Shown piece after piece: positions 11,930 through 25,700 of a stretch of 64,000 nucleotides of DNA. Where the stretch lies: assembly GCA_019055375.1 (NCBI GenBank), contig JAHQIW010003779.1, positions 1 through 64,000 of the forward strand, in the 5' to 3' direction. The notes below the pieces were generated by a model. The model had not been told where the DNA came from, searched no databases, and saw only the letters and a program-made list of their open reading frames with translations. Made by a program: the position numbers and the translations under genes. This stretch comes from Parelaphostrongylus tenuis. Its lineage: Eukaryota > Nematoda > Chromadorea > Rhabditida > Metastrongylidae. The first letter of the stretch is position 1; every line of letters begins with the position of its first letter.

Positions 11930-12660
11930 GTATCAAAATTGCTTAGCAATACTGACAACAACAGCAACAACACCACAACAACATAGCATTCTGTTAACAA
12001 CAGGCGACCAACTCTGAGCGCTACTGTGAACACCTGGACCGCTGCAATCAGAAACAGTCACGTCGGCGAGGCAATAATCTCATCGTACTTTAGGATAACG
12101 CAAGGCTGCACGTTACTCAATTGACAAAGAGGAAGTTGATCGAACTGGGCTTTGAGCTGTTGGATCATCAGCCGTGCAGCACTCTTTATCACCATCTGAC
12201 TATCACCTCTTCGCTTTGCACGCTTTTCAAAAGAAAAATCTTGTAGTAGAAGTTCTTAGTTGACAATGCCCAAGGTGGTAGGAATCCTGTTCTCATTTAG
12301 CAGGGTTGAGAGGTAAACGATGTGTTTGTGAAGGTCCCGACAACTGATCTTCGTATCTCTAATTTTTGAGATTCCGTCGATTTTTTCTAGTTCGTCATAG
12401 ATGCCGTAGGGGTCAGTTAGTCTTGTTTCTTACTACTGCTAAGTCACTTCAAATTTCAGCGGGAATTTTGGGCTTGGTCATGTTTATTACATCTGTGTAA
12501 CAAACCTTTCCAGACTGTGGTTGAATCGAATTCTTGCGTGTCGACGTCGACGACCGAAACTATAGAGAAACAATGATATCTAAACACGTCTAGTTTGTTT
12601 CATCAGATGGGCAGATCGATAAGTGAAAAATGATGAATTTCGTCTTCTTTTAATATATCC
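11930..12660. other. Unassigned stretch
   Basis: Contains a short CAACAA-rich run near 11,960-11,985. No exon or RNA gene supported. Confidence 0.35.
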
Positions 12661-12679
12661 AGTAATGTAAAGTGCTGTG

Positions 12680-12955
12680 CAAAAGCATTTGCGTCAGCCG
12701 GGATTCGCACCCAGATCCACTCTTTCCAGGAACGCGTGTTGAACCGTTGCCCTACCGACGCTCCTATTCTACCATCACTTTTTTTAAGACACAACAGTAA
12801 TGGCGAAGGGAGCGCGGGTAGTGCAATAGTTAACATGCTCCACGAAAATGCTTAAATACGGGTTTAAATCGCGCCCGACCTTCAATACTTTGCATATCGC
12901 TCAACGTTATATATATACATATATACATATATGTATATATAATATATATGCAACA
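12680..12955. mobile_element. P-like pair with AT microsatellite
   Basis: Minus tRNA-like module about 12,690-12,765 ('gggattcgcacccag') and plus module about 12,808-12,885 ('cgggtttaaatcgcgcccg') with a much shorter centre than other copies. An alternating TA/CA microsatellite follows at about 12,908-12,950. Confidence 0.5.
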
Positions 12956-12999
12956 CTGTATTATCGTTGAAAGCTGCCAAATCAAAAGAATTCTAATTG

Positions 13000-15000
13000 A
13001 TGAGAAAATTTCACTGGACTTCGGCATTCGGAAGCAAAACAGCACGATCATGTTCAGGCAGTTGTCGCATTAACAAAACATTTAATTATCTTGACATTTT
13101 ATTTTCGTCACCCGATTTCGAAAGTTGAGTAGTTCAGACACTTCTCAAAGCCGATTGTTCCTTCGTGCTCGTCCTTCAAGCCTTCGGAATTGCGGGTGAG
13201 TTTGGGTGTTGCTCCTTGATTTTTGGTCTACTTCATGAGGCAATTAAGCGCTGGTGGAGTTCATTATCTCTAAATCCACGAGATAGCCGTACGATCGGAT
13301 TCTTTGTCTTTATCACAGATAGTCGCCGTCATTTGTTCAATCAGTATTCCACGACGTTCGAGAAAAAGGCAAAAATGAATTGAATGCATGGAGTAGTGGG
13401 TTTGGCATGGTGGAAAAAAACTGTGAGGCGATCAAGTAAAGTGACAAAATAAAATATGTCACCATCATTTATGTAGTGGCGATAGCGAGTTGATTCCGGA
13501 CAAGTCTGGACTAACTTCGCTGTACCAGGAGGTTTGTTTGAACTAGCATACGCTCGAAATATGAGGATTGCGGGCGTTAGACGATATCATTATCACGGCC
13601 TAATCAACTCACTTTCTACAATCATAATGATTAGAAGTGAATAACACAGGATAAACATGTTAGAAGATCAAAAAGATAATAAAAATGATAGATAACACCA
13701 ATCAGCCACAGTGAAAACTCATTATTAGTAGACTCCATTTATGCTCGGCCTTGACGACGGTGTGGTTTCCCAAATACCAACAATGACTCGTTAGTTTCAA
13801 TCAAGATGACATTATGTTAGATTAGACTTCACTGTAGCAATTGCCTGCTGTATGATATGACGATTATCATGACACCATGAATAAAGTGCATCAATCGACA
13901 ATCGATTTATATGGATCAATCCAGGGAGTGACGATGCTGTCCAGGCTTTTGATGGCGCTCATGATGCAAGTGCAAGTAAATCAAGTACCCCATTAGTGAG
14001 TTAAAATCTCATGCCTTTTTTTCCTCTTTATTTTTCAAAAATGTAGAATTTCTTATTCATTGCCCTGTTTTATAGCATATAACACCATCAGGAGATGTTC
14101 CAAAATCGTTGAAGAACGACAGAAGAGTAAAGGTATTCTTACCAATTTGTGAGCATGTGTAAATCACGTACATCCAGATTCCTGTGTATCAGACTTTTAG
14201 GACAGAAATCGATTACTTTGGCGAGACATTTATGTTGAATCACTCCCAAGTAAATGCAGTGCATGTTTTGGAAATCGCTCTACTACTGAATCAGAAGTGA
14301 TTTTGAATTAAGGTTACTTATCGGTTCAAGTATTTGTACTATGCTATTAAAAAGATCTCACCTTAATAGTAATCACCTTCGATTATGTTTACCGTATCGA
14401 AACTGTCATGGAAAATCAAGTGAACTATTCAGAAGGGTTTTATGTACTTATTATACCAGCTTCACGGCGACAAGCGGAGACGACTTCAATAACTTAACAG
14501 TCGCTATTAATCGAATTAACGGTCAATAAAACCATCTGAAAAAAAGGCTTTTGGAAAATAGTGGACGTGGAGAATATCTCTCATAGGCAATCGCTACCTT
14601 TGAGTCCTAGCTATCAAATGGTAAAGAGAAGTACGGTAAAAAATCACTGCGCTTCGATATAATCTGTTGGAAAAAAAATGACCTTGAGAAAGGTTGTACC
14701 GGCCGCAGTACCTGCTCCTGCGTGTGATTTCTATAGAGAAAACGTCGCGTAAGTGCAAGTGAACTTACTCTGTAGGCTCTGTTTTTACGCATTCTGAAAA
14801 ATTAAAGATGGTAGGAGCCCAGCTTCTTGTGTTTGAATGGATATGAATGGTTCAGAAAAGAATGGGCTCGGATTTTCATTGATATCATGTTGGGTTGGCG
14901 AACTTAGTTGCTGATTTTCCCAGCGAGACTTTCCGAAACATGTACGGCTTTGAACTCCAGTTGTCCGCCAATGCATTAATGATTTATTAGTGCTTAGATA
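13000..15000. other. Unassigned intergenic stretch
   Basis: Decayed S2-like pieces near 13,440-13,530 and 13,900-13,980 ('gacaagtctggactaac', 'gtgcatcaatcgac'). No supported exons. Short frames at 13,165-13,383 and 14,785-14,976 have no recognisable family. Confidence 0.35.
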
Positions 15001-15039
15001 GATGCTTCGGCAAAATTATACTTTCTTGAAGCTTTCATT

Positions 15040-15760
15040 AGGTGCGCAAATATGATTCCACCGTCCTTTTTGCTGTAATAACAATAAAAATGCAATTTTT
15101 TCGTGTACAAGATACCTTGAGTAATAGCTTTTATAGGACTTTGAAGATAACGGCTTTGGTACTCGCCGAAATCGCCATTTGCGAAGCCCTACTTTTCATG
15201 TTTAATTCAAAGAAAGCCGCCGCCGAAAAGAAGACTTTTCTGCATCGCATAGTGACTGGAGACGAAAAGTGGATTATTTTGACAATCCAAAGAGAGGACG
15301 ATAACGGACCGGTCCCAAAAAAACCAGCAAAATAGACTGCAAAACGTAATAGTGACGAATAGAAGGTTGCATTTGGTGAGATCAGAAAGGCGTCTTCTAC
15401 AATGAGCTTCTGAAATGGCCAAAGCAGCACTTCATCGACAACAATCAAAAAATTAAACTGAATTGAAAATAAAACGACTGAAATGGGCCTTAAGATACGA
15501 CAAAGTGATTTTGTTGTATGATAGCGTTTAACTTGATGTTGCAACCGATCGAAAACGTCGTAAAAGAGCTGAGGTGGTAGGTTTCAGGAGGTTTTACCTT
15601 ATCCGCCTTACTCTGTCGACATTGCACCAACAGATTGCCACTTGTAATTACCAAATTCAAATCACAAACTGACAAATCAAAAAGGGTGTTTTTCGTGTGC
15701 AAAAGTCGACATTCTTTAAGTCCTATAAAAACCATTATCTAAGGAATTTTATTAAGGAGA
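15040..15760 (+). mobile_element. Decayed mariner transposase
   Basis: Fragmented plus-strand similarity to mariner transposase. FLHRIVTGDEKW is at about 15,235-15,275, a decayed 'KRLKWALRYDKVILLYD' stretch at about 15,470-15,525, and 'VLPYPPYSVDIAPTD' at about 15,590-15,640. Stops and frameshifts occur throughout, so it is inactive. It sits directly upstream of the truncated condensin copy, where the missing 5' exons would be expected. Confidence 0.75.
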
Positions 15761-16475
15761 TGACATGTTGAAAATTCAAAAAAAAATTGTGCCTAAAAAC
15801 GTGTAAGCAAATAGCGTTTTCAATGCACTTTCAAACAAAAAATTTCCACGTTATTGTTCCAACTATTTTACTGCAAAGGAAAAAAAAAACGGCGGAGTGA
15901 TATTTGTAAACCTAATCGGTTCCTTGTTTGGCGATTACAAATGAACAACACAGGACACGGCATTTGTCACTTTCTGAACAATGCGTCATGTATTCACTTC
16001 ATTCATAGCAAGATGATCACATGCATATTTGTCTCATACAACGACTTGTGGTGTCCTAACGATGTGTAAAGTTGTCGTTATCGTCTAAATCAGGTGGATA
16101 ACTAATTTAAAAAACACAATTGACCTTATGCCTCTACGTATTCGGTTATTCGGAAAATGATTACCGCTTCTAGTCTCTACAATATAGAACTGCACTTATC
16201 ACTTCTAACGGTGAGTTTGAAATGCGTTCTTTACAATGACTTTGACAAGTGGCTGCTTTTTCAAAACGAAGCCCAGAAAGTCAGTGAGTACGCTTGGTCA
16301 CGGAGAGCTTAGCGTTATCTAATGTGATGAAAACTGCGGTGGCTAGACGTCGTTGTAAATGAAAATCAAATTGTGTAAGAAAAAACACCGGACTCTAACA
16401 CTGCAGTTTCGCGGTGGCTCAGATTTATTGGTTTCTAAGGGACATTTTTGGCCAGCTGTTTACCATAGTTGTTCA

Positions 16476-16662
16476 GTCCTCGAGAGTCGGTGATGCTATC
16501 CTCCCAGACAAGTCTAGTACCAATTCACCGACCGCGGAACGATGGAATGTTTGATGAGATGAGAGCGCGGGGTCGAGCCATCGACCGTCGATGGGTCGAT
16601 CAATGTATGTCGCAGAGCACTTCTTACCACTGCGACACGCGCGTTCTCAAATTGAAATACTA
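16476..16662 (-). mobile_element. S2 SINE, cut at the IR3 breakpoint
   Basis: The minus tRNA-like head is near 16,560-16,662 ('cgcggggtcgagccatcgac') and the body contains 'agacaagtctagtaccaatt'. The partner copy at 55,380-55,600 continues past 'cctcgag' into the normal SINE 3' end, while here the homology stops at 16,476. The IR3 boundary therefore falls inside this SINE. Confidence 0.75.
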
Positions 16663-16739
16663 GGTGAAGGTTATTTGATCTCTCTCTTATATGAATTTTT
16701 AAGATTAAATATTCAACTGGCTCTATTTCTGAATTGAAG

Positions 16740-19700
16740 GCAAACGCTATGGGGACTGCTGATGGTGACAGAGGTAAAACTGGAGAACGCAAAGATGAGT
16801 GTGATGACAAATTAGACACAAGTGATGGAAGTGAACATTCAAGCGATACGGATAGTGATTCCACAGACGAAAGCGATGAAAATGTTCATGCCAACGATAG
16901 GAATAGCGCATCTTCCACATGTATTGAGTAAGTTCTAACGGGCATATATCCAGTCATTTCTGATATTTTTTTAAAAAAATACACTTCCTAACCGTTAACT
17001 TTTTAGGCAAGACATACCAGCTCGTGTACCAGCATTGCAGGCTCTTTACACTTTCATTATCCGCTCATGTTTTGATAAGGCATCGACAGTACGGATGCGT
17101 GCTATGTTTCACTTAGTCCCTTTGATTGAAAATGATGATCATTGTGCACAACTCGATCATTATGCCAGGAAAATGGTATTTGTTTTTTTTCCTTTCTTTG
17201 AGCTTCGTTTCTGGTCCATGAGTTTTGCGCATTTAGTTTGAGGAGGCCCCAAAAGTCTTTGTTGGGGAGGGCGAGGTCATCCTGAATGAACTAGAGGAAC
17301 TGGAAGACGATCATGAAGAGGTGCTAGAGAGGATGTTCATGGATGACTCTGAAATTGTTATTAACAATCTCGTCTTACACATCATATTATCTGGAATTGT
17401 TGATGATACGGTGAGATCATAGTAACAATGCATTTCTCTGAAGCGCCACTTGATTTCCTCGTTAAGGTTGGTGTTCGGAAATATTCTATACTTGCACTGC
17501 AGGCCTATTTTCCACGGATTAGGGAAAATTCGGAGGCCGAAAGTGCTGTTAACAGCTTAAAGGTTTTGTCTTCTTCTTTCCTTTCTTTTGCTCCAAATTG
17601 CAACATTCTAATACAACAGTTTAGGATCGTTGCTTAGACAGTTCTCAGATGGTACGACGACAAGCTGCTTTGACGCTCGATCATCTTCTCTCCACCAACT
17701 CGGATTTTCGGTTGACATTCGTTTTGCTTCTTATACGTAACATCTTGGCAATTAGATCCATATTTAGCGAGTTGTTGGAAAACTGTTGGTTGACGACTGT
17801 TCTTCCCATGATCAATGATAGAGAGCGAAATGTGCAACTTTTGATTGCTCAACTTGTGACGGTACGAGCTCAGTTACTGTTTTTCCTGCAAATCATTGCT
17901 TCTCCCGACCTTGTTAAATTCTTTCCAAACAATGAGGGTCGTTTTCGACCATTAACTTTTCAGAGGTGCTTTTCTTGAACAAATTCTCTGCTAGAATTTC
18001 GACAAATGCTCGGAAGCTTGAATCAACAATTTCAACACTCCGTTTTTTTCTTTTCGAAAAGGTCTTCTCAGTGCGCTATAACAGAGCAGATAGAATCATG
18101 TTACACATTCGGAGTGCTTTGTTTGAACGGCTATGGTCTGTGTATGCCTTTCCGTTAGACTAGATTCATACTCATTCGATAGCATAAATTTCGCTGATTT
18201 CATAGGTAAATTTGGTTTGCAAGGAAATCTCGATAGCACGTCATAGTAGCGAAATGAGGATTACGTTTCATACTCGGGGATTTTTTCGCTCATAAGAGTT
18301 AAATAGGCACAAAAAGTATAAGAACGTGTAAAGAAAATTACGTAGTGTCAGGATAGTGCAAGCACCAAACATTTTTTTTCAATTAAAAATTTCTTAATAA
18401 GTGACGAGAATCGATCAACTTCTGTTGGCAAGATGTTGAGCTTCTGCGTTGTTTTGTTTTGTATAGATCTTTTTATGTGTTATTCCTTTTTAGAATACGA
18501 TTCTAAATTCATTGATGGGAGACACAAACAAAACTACATGGAATCTATTGCATGCCATTGAATTAGAGAACAACAGTCGGTAAAGTAACACCTTTTTCAA
18601 TGTTGAATTCTCGATGTAGCTCGTCATGAGAGGTGATTGTACTTTAAGTCGTCTACTCCATCGTGCTTTCATACAAGAATACGAGGAAGGAAATATCAAG
18701 CCAACCATAATCACATGCCTTGAGCAGAAGCTTGAAACGTGTCCTCATGAAGCTGATGTCATTTGGATGTTACTCGCAGATCTAAGCCCTACATTTAAGG
18801 TAAACTCTTCAGACGATTTTCTAATCTTTCGAACGTTCTAAAATAAGCTTCTAGGTCAAACCAGAGAAAGCGGTGGAAGCATGGTACAATATCGCAGATG
18901 GCGACCAAAAAAGCAGAGTTTTTTTTTCAATTTACAATCCTTCTCTGCTTGTTATTCATAAATAGACTTTGAATCGCGGTTGATGGCCGAGTGGTTAGTG
19001 ATACAACGGTGCCGCCCTACGAAACTGATGTTCCATTCTCTCCCCCCTCCCCACAACACTCTTTGGCATTCAATAACGAAGCCCTACGCAACGATCCACC
19101 ATGGCTATCCTCGGCAGCGCAAGGAGACTTACTCATCACGACTCTACAACATTTGTACAGAAGATGAAATCCTATACAAGCTACGAGATGAATCGAATAA
19201 TAAAAGTCATTGGACCCGTACAGTATAAAAAGGAAAGAAAATATTTGTGAAACGTGGGTCAGGTAATGTGGAAAATCCGGTTATAGGTGCGCTATGTTGC
19301 CAAAGTATTGTCAAGGAGTTGTGGCGATCTTGATTCCACTTCCAGATCACGGCTTTCCTCCGACATCAATAAGAAAATTTCACAATTTAGGTAACTTTTT
19401 CTACAGTTTTATAATTCTGTGAGAAAAAATTGATGTCATGAATTATAGGATTGCTGCTCCTAATATCTCGTCTGCCTATTTATGTTTGGCCACATTGATG
19501 GATGCTATTGGCGAGGAAAGTACAGGTACACCTTAAGGTTCAAGATTTTGCCAAAATTTTTTTCTGTGTGGAGAGCCGCCCATTGTATCTCTCATGTTCG
19601 ATAATAGGACTCCAACTACCTCAAATGTAATTACTACAGTAACTGAAACTGTCGTATTCTGTTCCTCCTCAGCATTGGCCCGTGTCCAGATGAGGATTTG

Positions 19701-22700
19701 TAAGAGTAGAGTCACTAATAAATTGTAAAATTTAACGTATACAGATCATTTGGAAATTAGTTGCAAATTAGAAAAAGGCTGCAGTAAAAACATAAGGAGT
19801 GTATAACTTAGAGAATTGAATAGATGAAATGGGTTTTAAAGAGCGTACTGTGATTGCAACATGTACCGTTCACTTGTCGTTCGCACAAATATAATCGATA
19901 AATTCCATGAAGGTAAAAGGATAAGACTCTTGGTGTCGATCAATCCATCTGAGATGCGCCATGCATTCATCCTCATCCAGCAATTGTTTGAGGTGATTGA
20001 ATGCAAATCAGTGGCCTTTACGATTACTTGAGGTGACCTACCTAAGTATCAAGTTAGTGCTACTATCCGCTCAGACAAGTTTGGATCAATTCACCTACCG
20101 CGAAAATATGCAAGGCGCGCCGTTAGCGCTTTTGGAATTTATGTCGTAACATTGTAGATGTTTTCGTATAAAGAGTGTTATAAGCAGTGTTTTTCTGTAA
20201 GTTTTATTGTGTCAGTTCACGCAGAACTTCATTTCGTATAGGCAAACGAAATCTGGAAAAATTCGGAAGGAAGCTTCTGAGGACTTGCCGTGATCACATC
20301 CGTCAATCATTGCTCAAAATAAAGGATGAATACGAAGATTCGGAGAAGTGAGTTGTATTTTGAGGATTACTGATCAATATTCTTCAACAGATTCGCCATA
20401 TCATGATCTCTATAGGAGTCATATGGTACAAAAGGATCACTGCCTTCAGCATCAAATTAGTTTTTCTCAGCTGGTAGTGAATTTTGCTAATTGTAATAGA
20501 AACTCTTAGAATCTGCAGATCTTTGATTAGGGATAGAGTTGTGCTTATTTTCCCTGTAAAATTTTGATTTTCTGAAACCTTTGGCATCTTTGTCTTCTAT
20601 TTTTTTTTCGCATTGAAAAGTATACTTCGAGTGTAAAAGCAAATGAACAGGTTGGATTTTTACCGGAATGACCCATCAGTGATTTCCAGTGCATTTACGT
20701 TGCGAATTGCAGCTATTACGCGGGAATTTCAGAAGCCGCATTTACGGTAATGTTGAGTGAATTTGTGAACTGCGACTAGGAAACGAACCCGCATTTCACG
20801 CTTGACCAGAGCGCGTGCTAACCCTTTGAGGACCAGCGTGGAGAGGCAGGCGGCGTCGCGTTGTCGCTTGCTCGGCAGCTATGGAAGCGACCAGATCAAG
20901 CGCCTCAGCATCTATATGCACGCCTGTCTGACCGCCTGCCTGCTTTCCCACGAGATGCGGCGCGGCCATCACACTAGCTGATTGAGTTTTCACGTCGCAT
21001 GGTAGGCATCAAAATGACACTCGTGTTCTTGAAAGGGCTAAATAGTCGAGTTTCGAAGATTCATAAAGTTCCATTTCCTTGTCGTTTTTATTGAAATTCT
21101 CAGTCTTACATATATTAACATTTCTAAAAGCACTATGTAAGAAGTATTTATGTGATTAGTGCGACAGAACATGAATTCCTATGAATCCACAAAGTGCTGA
21201 ATTCTTGAAAAATCCTGCTGCTCTGAATATTATCGACTCCTAAAAGCCAACTTAATCACTTCTAGAGAGATACTCTGAAAATGCTGAACATTTGTGTTTT
21301 TAGGTTGAATTCACGCGAAGCACTACTAATTCCAGTAGTCTCAACTATTGGAGAGATCATTCAGTACTCTCCAAAGCTCATGTCCAGTGCCGTTCATTTG
21401 TTTGAAGCTCTCAAAACCATAATTTCGTCGGATATTTTTGATAAAGATGAACTTTCTGGTAAGATTTCGTTGTTATATCTTTGTAAACGCAGTGGATTAC
21501 GGATCGTATATTTTCAACGTACAATAACTATTCGGTGTAATTCTGCTAAGATGTCGTACATTCTTAGTGATCAATTCGGCAATACCTTCGGTTCAACCGT
21601 CACCGTGTGGTTCTCGCGAGCAATCGCTGTCACGTCCCCCTTCAACAATGAGCGACCAGGTGCGGCTGATTATAAATTTAGATTCCTGATTTGGTAGTAC
21701 TACATTATCTCTATGATGTCTGGCTTTTAGGACGGTCTCGATTCTCAGCCAGCGTCATCCCAAAACGCTCAAGTGATACCGAACGACGTTCTTAAGGCAT
21801 TTAAAGCTGATCGTCGTGCTTTATTCACTGAGAGAATAAGAGCACACGCTGTCCTCACAATTGGCAAATTCTGTCTAATGGTCTGTTATAGAGTTCTGTA
21901 TATCTCTGTACTGCAACTGCTAACAATGAAGATCCAGCATTTATTTTAGAATGAAAAGATTGCCAAATCGACTATTCCTGTTTTTGTCAAACAGCTACGA
22001 CTGAATGGCGATCACATCATAAGAAATAATATCGCTCTGGTTATTTGCGATCTTTGCATGAGGTCTGTTTTTTTCCCAGTGGATTGCGTAACTTAAAACG
22101 TTATTTGACTCCGTTGTATTCCTAACAGAAATTAGTTTCGTTTACAGTGGAAGGTCTGAGGGTTTTCTATAAATTGGTCAGATCTCAAAATCGTCTCAAT
22201 CAATCGCATTCCTTTTAAAAAGATTTGGAAAAGAATTCTAATAAAGGTGCTATTAAGCTAAAGGATGTGATGAATAAAATACTGATTAAAATACTTCAAA
22301 AGGCTCTTGAAATACGTTCATCATCATTTTACATATTTGGAAACCATGTATTTACATATGGGAGTCGCTGTCCGAGTGGCAGTGATGCTCGCCACAGCTC
22401 AAGACATAGTTGATCTCCCACCTCTTAAAACGCTCATGCAATCAATGTCGAACGCCCCACGGAGCGCTTCAACCTGCGTATCTTCAAGATTGCAAGGGAC
22501 GTTCTTGACCATTACTCTATGACGTTCGTCAAGAAGATGAAATCCTCGAGCGAATGATGAGCGCGAGGGGACTGATTGAATTCTAGAAGTATCGGAGCTA
22601 CAGATAAAAAAAAGGTGTGTTAAGGGTCAAATAAAGTGGTAAGGTAAATAACATATATATGCTTATATAATAAACGTTCATATGGACATGTACACATATA

Positions 22701-25700
22701 TGCGTACATATATATGTGTATTTATATGTGCACATACATACATATACATATGCATGTACATACATGTACTTTGTGTTTATATATATATATATATATATAT
22801 TTGCACATGTGCATATATCTATGTACGTATACATTTATGTAAATATATATAAGTATGCATAAATGACTATCCAGTGTGAAAATCGGAGACTTTCTTAATA
22901 ACGTGCTCAGATACACATCGATGGTGGATCGTTACTCTGCAATAGTTGCTGCATGTCTTAAAGATGGATCGACACTGGTTCGTTATCAAATACTGGAATC
23001 ACTTACATCATTGATAAAAGAGCAATTCATACGATGGGAAGGACAAGTACGTCTCTTCAATACTCTCCTTCATCATCTCATCTTTGAGCATAACATCTTC
23101 AGATCATGTACCGCTTTGTTTCTACTATACTGGACGAGAATAAGGTCATATGTGAATGCGCAAAATTTTGCTTGGTAAGTGCTTATTAAATCTATTCAAA
23201 CTGTATCTGAGATCATGGTAGTTTAATTGCAGCGAGATGTCCTCTTACTGCAATTTCCTGAACTTTTCTCGAATCACTTTATCGAATGTCTTATGTATTT
23301 CAACAAAGTGCCAGTAAACTGTGAAACTCGTGGCGGTCGTGGTGTTGCTAAACGTGAGTTTGTCTGCTTTTGAAAATTTATGATCTTCGTAACACCAAAG
23401 CATTTATATTTAGATGAAGAAGCAGTTATTGATCCTGTCCAACATGTTGCTCTCTATGGCCCGGAAAATTTTGAGAATCGTATGACAATATACAAATTTA
23501 TGGTATGTCGAGCTCCTGAGATTTCTTCTTTCATTTTTGTTATATTCTTTGTGATTCAGTTGAGCACTTTCAATGATATTTCAAAATATGCTCTGATGGA
23601 GCATATTTGTAAGCAAATTATCTGTCCAATAATGAATGGAAAGCTGAAGTACAAAAATTCCTGCGTACGTGCCCTTTTGAAGGATTCCTTGACGGTAAGT
23701 TCCGAGGACGGTTTTTAACTTCGAGATTTCTATCATTACTTCTATTTTTAAGGTAATGTCTCTCAAAGAAATAAGATTGAACATGGATGTTGGAAAGGGT
23801 CCTGACAGTGAAGATGATCCTCCAGAGAAAGTTGTGGTCAGTGCAGAGTAGTTGTTTCAGACTTTATTATAGGAGCTTTAACTTATCCAGTGAATCACTT
23901 CACAGGCTCTTGCTAAGAAAATGGTTACCGAAGCGTTCCAAAAGGTTATGATAGGCAATGTAATGCCAAGCCTTCTTGATTTACGGGTTTACCTCAATGA
24001 GAAACGATCGCCATTACGCTCGGAGCTGTACGCCGTTTTTCGGTATGTTTTGTAAAGTGTTCAGTTTTGTTTTCCTCTGTTATATGTGAGTCGCGCTTTC
24101 TGTTATAGCGCTATTTGTCGCGAGAATAAAGAACAAATCAATGAGTTTTTGGATGGAGATCGACAACTCAAAGCTGAGGTCGAACATGACATTCGGAGAT
24201 ATGAAGTGAGCCTCTCTCATTTGAAGAAAGAACCTATTGAACATTTTGTGTTTATGTTTCAGCAGCGCTTAAAGTCCCAGTGGGCGGCAGCTAAAAAACG
24301 TGCAGAACGATCAGCAAGGGAAAGACGTCGTTCAAGGCGTTCTTTAGCTGCTATCACAGAGATCAATAATGCTAATGGAGCACCAAGTCATGATGCAACA
24401 GTCGATAAAGAGCAGTCGAATAGGAAAGATGATGGAAGGTCTTTGCAATGTGTGGATCCGGAAAAGACGCAAAGCTCAGCGCCTCAAGCGTCAGATCCAC
24501 CGAATGATCCAGCTAATGAAGGTTCATCAGCGATGAACGTCGAGGAAATCGTAAGTTAACGGCCATAATTTTATACATTATGACGTAACATGTAAGGAAA
24601 ATGCAGTCAAAGTGTTGTTACCTGTCCATAGGCTATCTAGTATTTACTTTTTCTGGATGTGACCCATGAATGCGGGGCAGTGGTTAGAGGTGCTCTGCGA
24701 CGCGCACTGGGTCGATCAATCGTTGGTTGTTAGTTCCATCCCACACTCCAGGTTCACCAAATCTTCTTTCCCATCGGAGTTGGTGTTTTGGTGCCAGACT
24801 TATCTGGAAGTATAGCAGAACCGAGTTGATACATTAGCCAGCCACCGCAAGTCATCGTAATGGTCAGATGTACACGCAATCAACATGAACGATGCTACCA
24901 TGGAGTTTATTGCATGGCGCATCCCCTAGAGATTAGTCAACGTCTTAGGTCTCAAGTCTTTGACTTATAAATGCGATATGCATGCTTTCGAATATTTTCA
25001 CCTCTGCTGCGGCTTCACTGCTCTTGTTGTGATGACAAAATTATCCTTCTTTTTCTTTGGTCTCGTGCTATAACAACGAATTTTTATCAATATTCATCCG
25101 CATTGGTGAGATCGCTTGGCTGTGCTATCCTTTAAATTACATCCAGGTTAGTATGGAGTACTTCAGAACCAGGAGTTTCCGGACAACACTACTCGTATTC
25201 TTGTCGATGAGACTGGTGCAGTGAACCCATGTGATGTTCCAAGTGCTACAGAGGAAGAGCTTTTGCAGGTTAGTTCTGTTGGTCGAAAAGCACCTATTTG
25301 AGACCTTGCTGTTAGATTTGAGATCACCTGATAGAAAGTATTTAAGTGGCTTTGAATTACGAGCATAGTGTAGTTGGTCAGTAAGCAACTTTTGCAGTCT
25401 GTGTGTAAACAGCGAAAGTATTTCAGTGTCTTTTGCCAAGCGATGATGGTGAGAAATTGGAAGCTTTGCCTGAAGAAGACAGGAGTGTCGACGTTACTGA
25501 TGCACATATAGCTGGCATAAGAGTTCTGTTATCGCCTACTGGTAACGAGGAGCCGGATCCATCAACTGGAGCTCACACATGTGAAGTGGAACCAAGATCT
25601 GAAAGAGACACTGATTTGTCACCTAAAACTAGCAGGGATGTAAATCGTGTCAACAAGGATATAGATCCTTTCACACCTACAAATGACAAAGAAGTGCCTG

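Noticed and set aside
15131..15544. 137-aa minus frame
   Set aside because: It is the antisense shadow of the decayed mariner transposase on the plus strand.
16514..16864. 116-aa minus frame repeated at 55,179-55,529
   Set aside because: Antisense of a condensin exon plus an SINE; conservation is explained by the near-identical duplicate.
22598..22916. Tyr/Ile/Cys-rich open frames
   Set aside because: Translation of a TA/CA microsatellite in a condensin intron.
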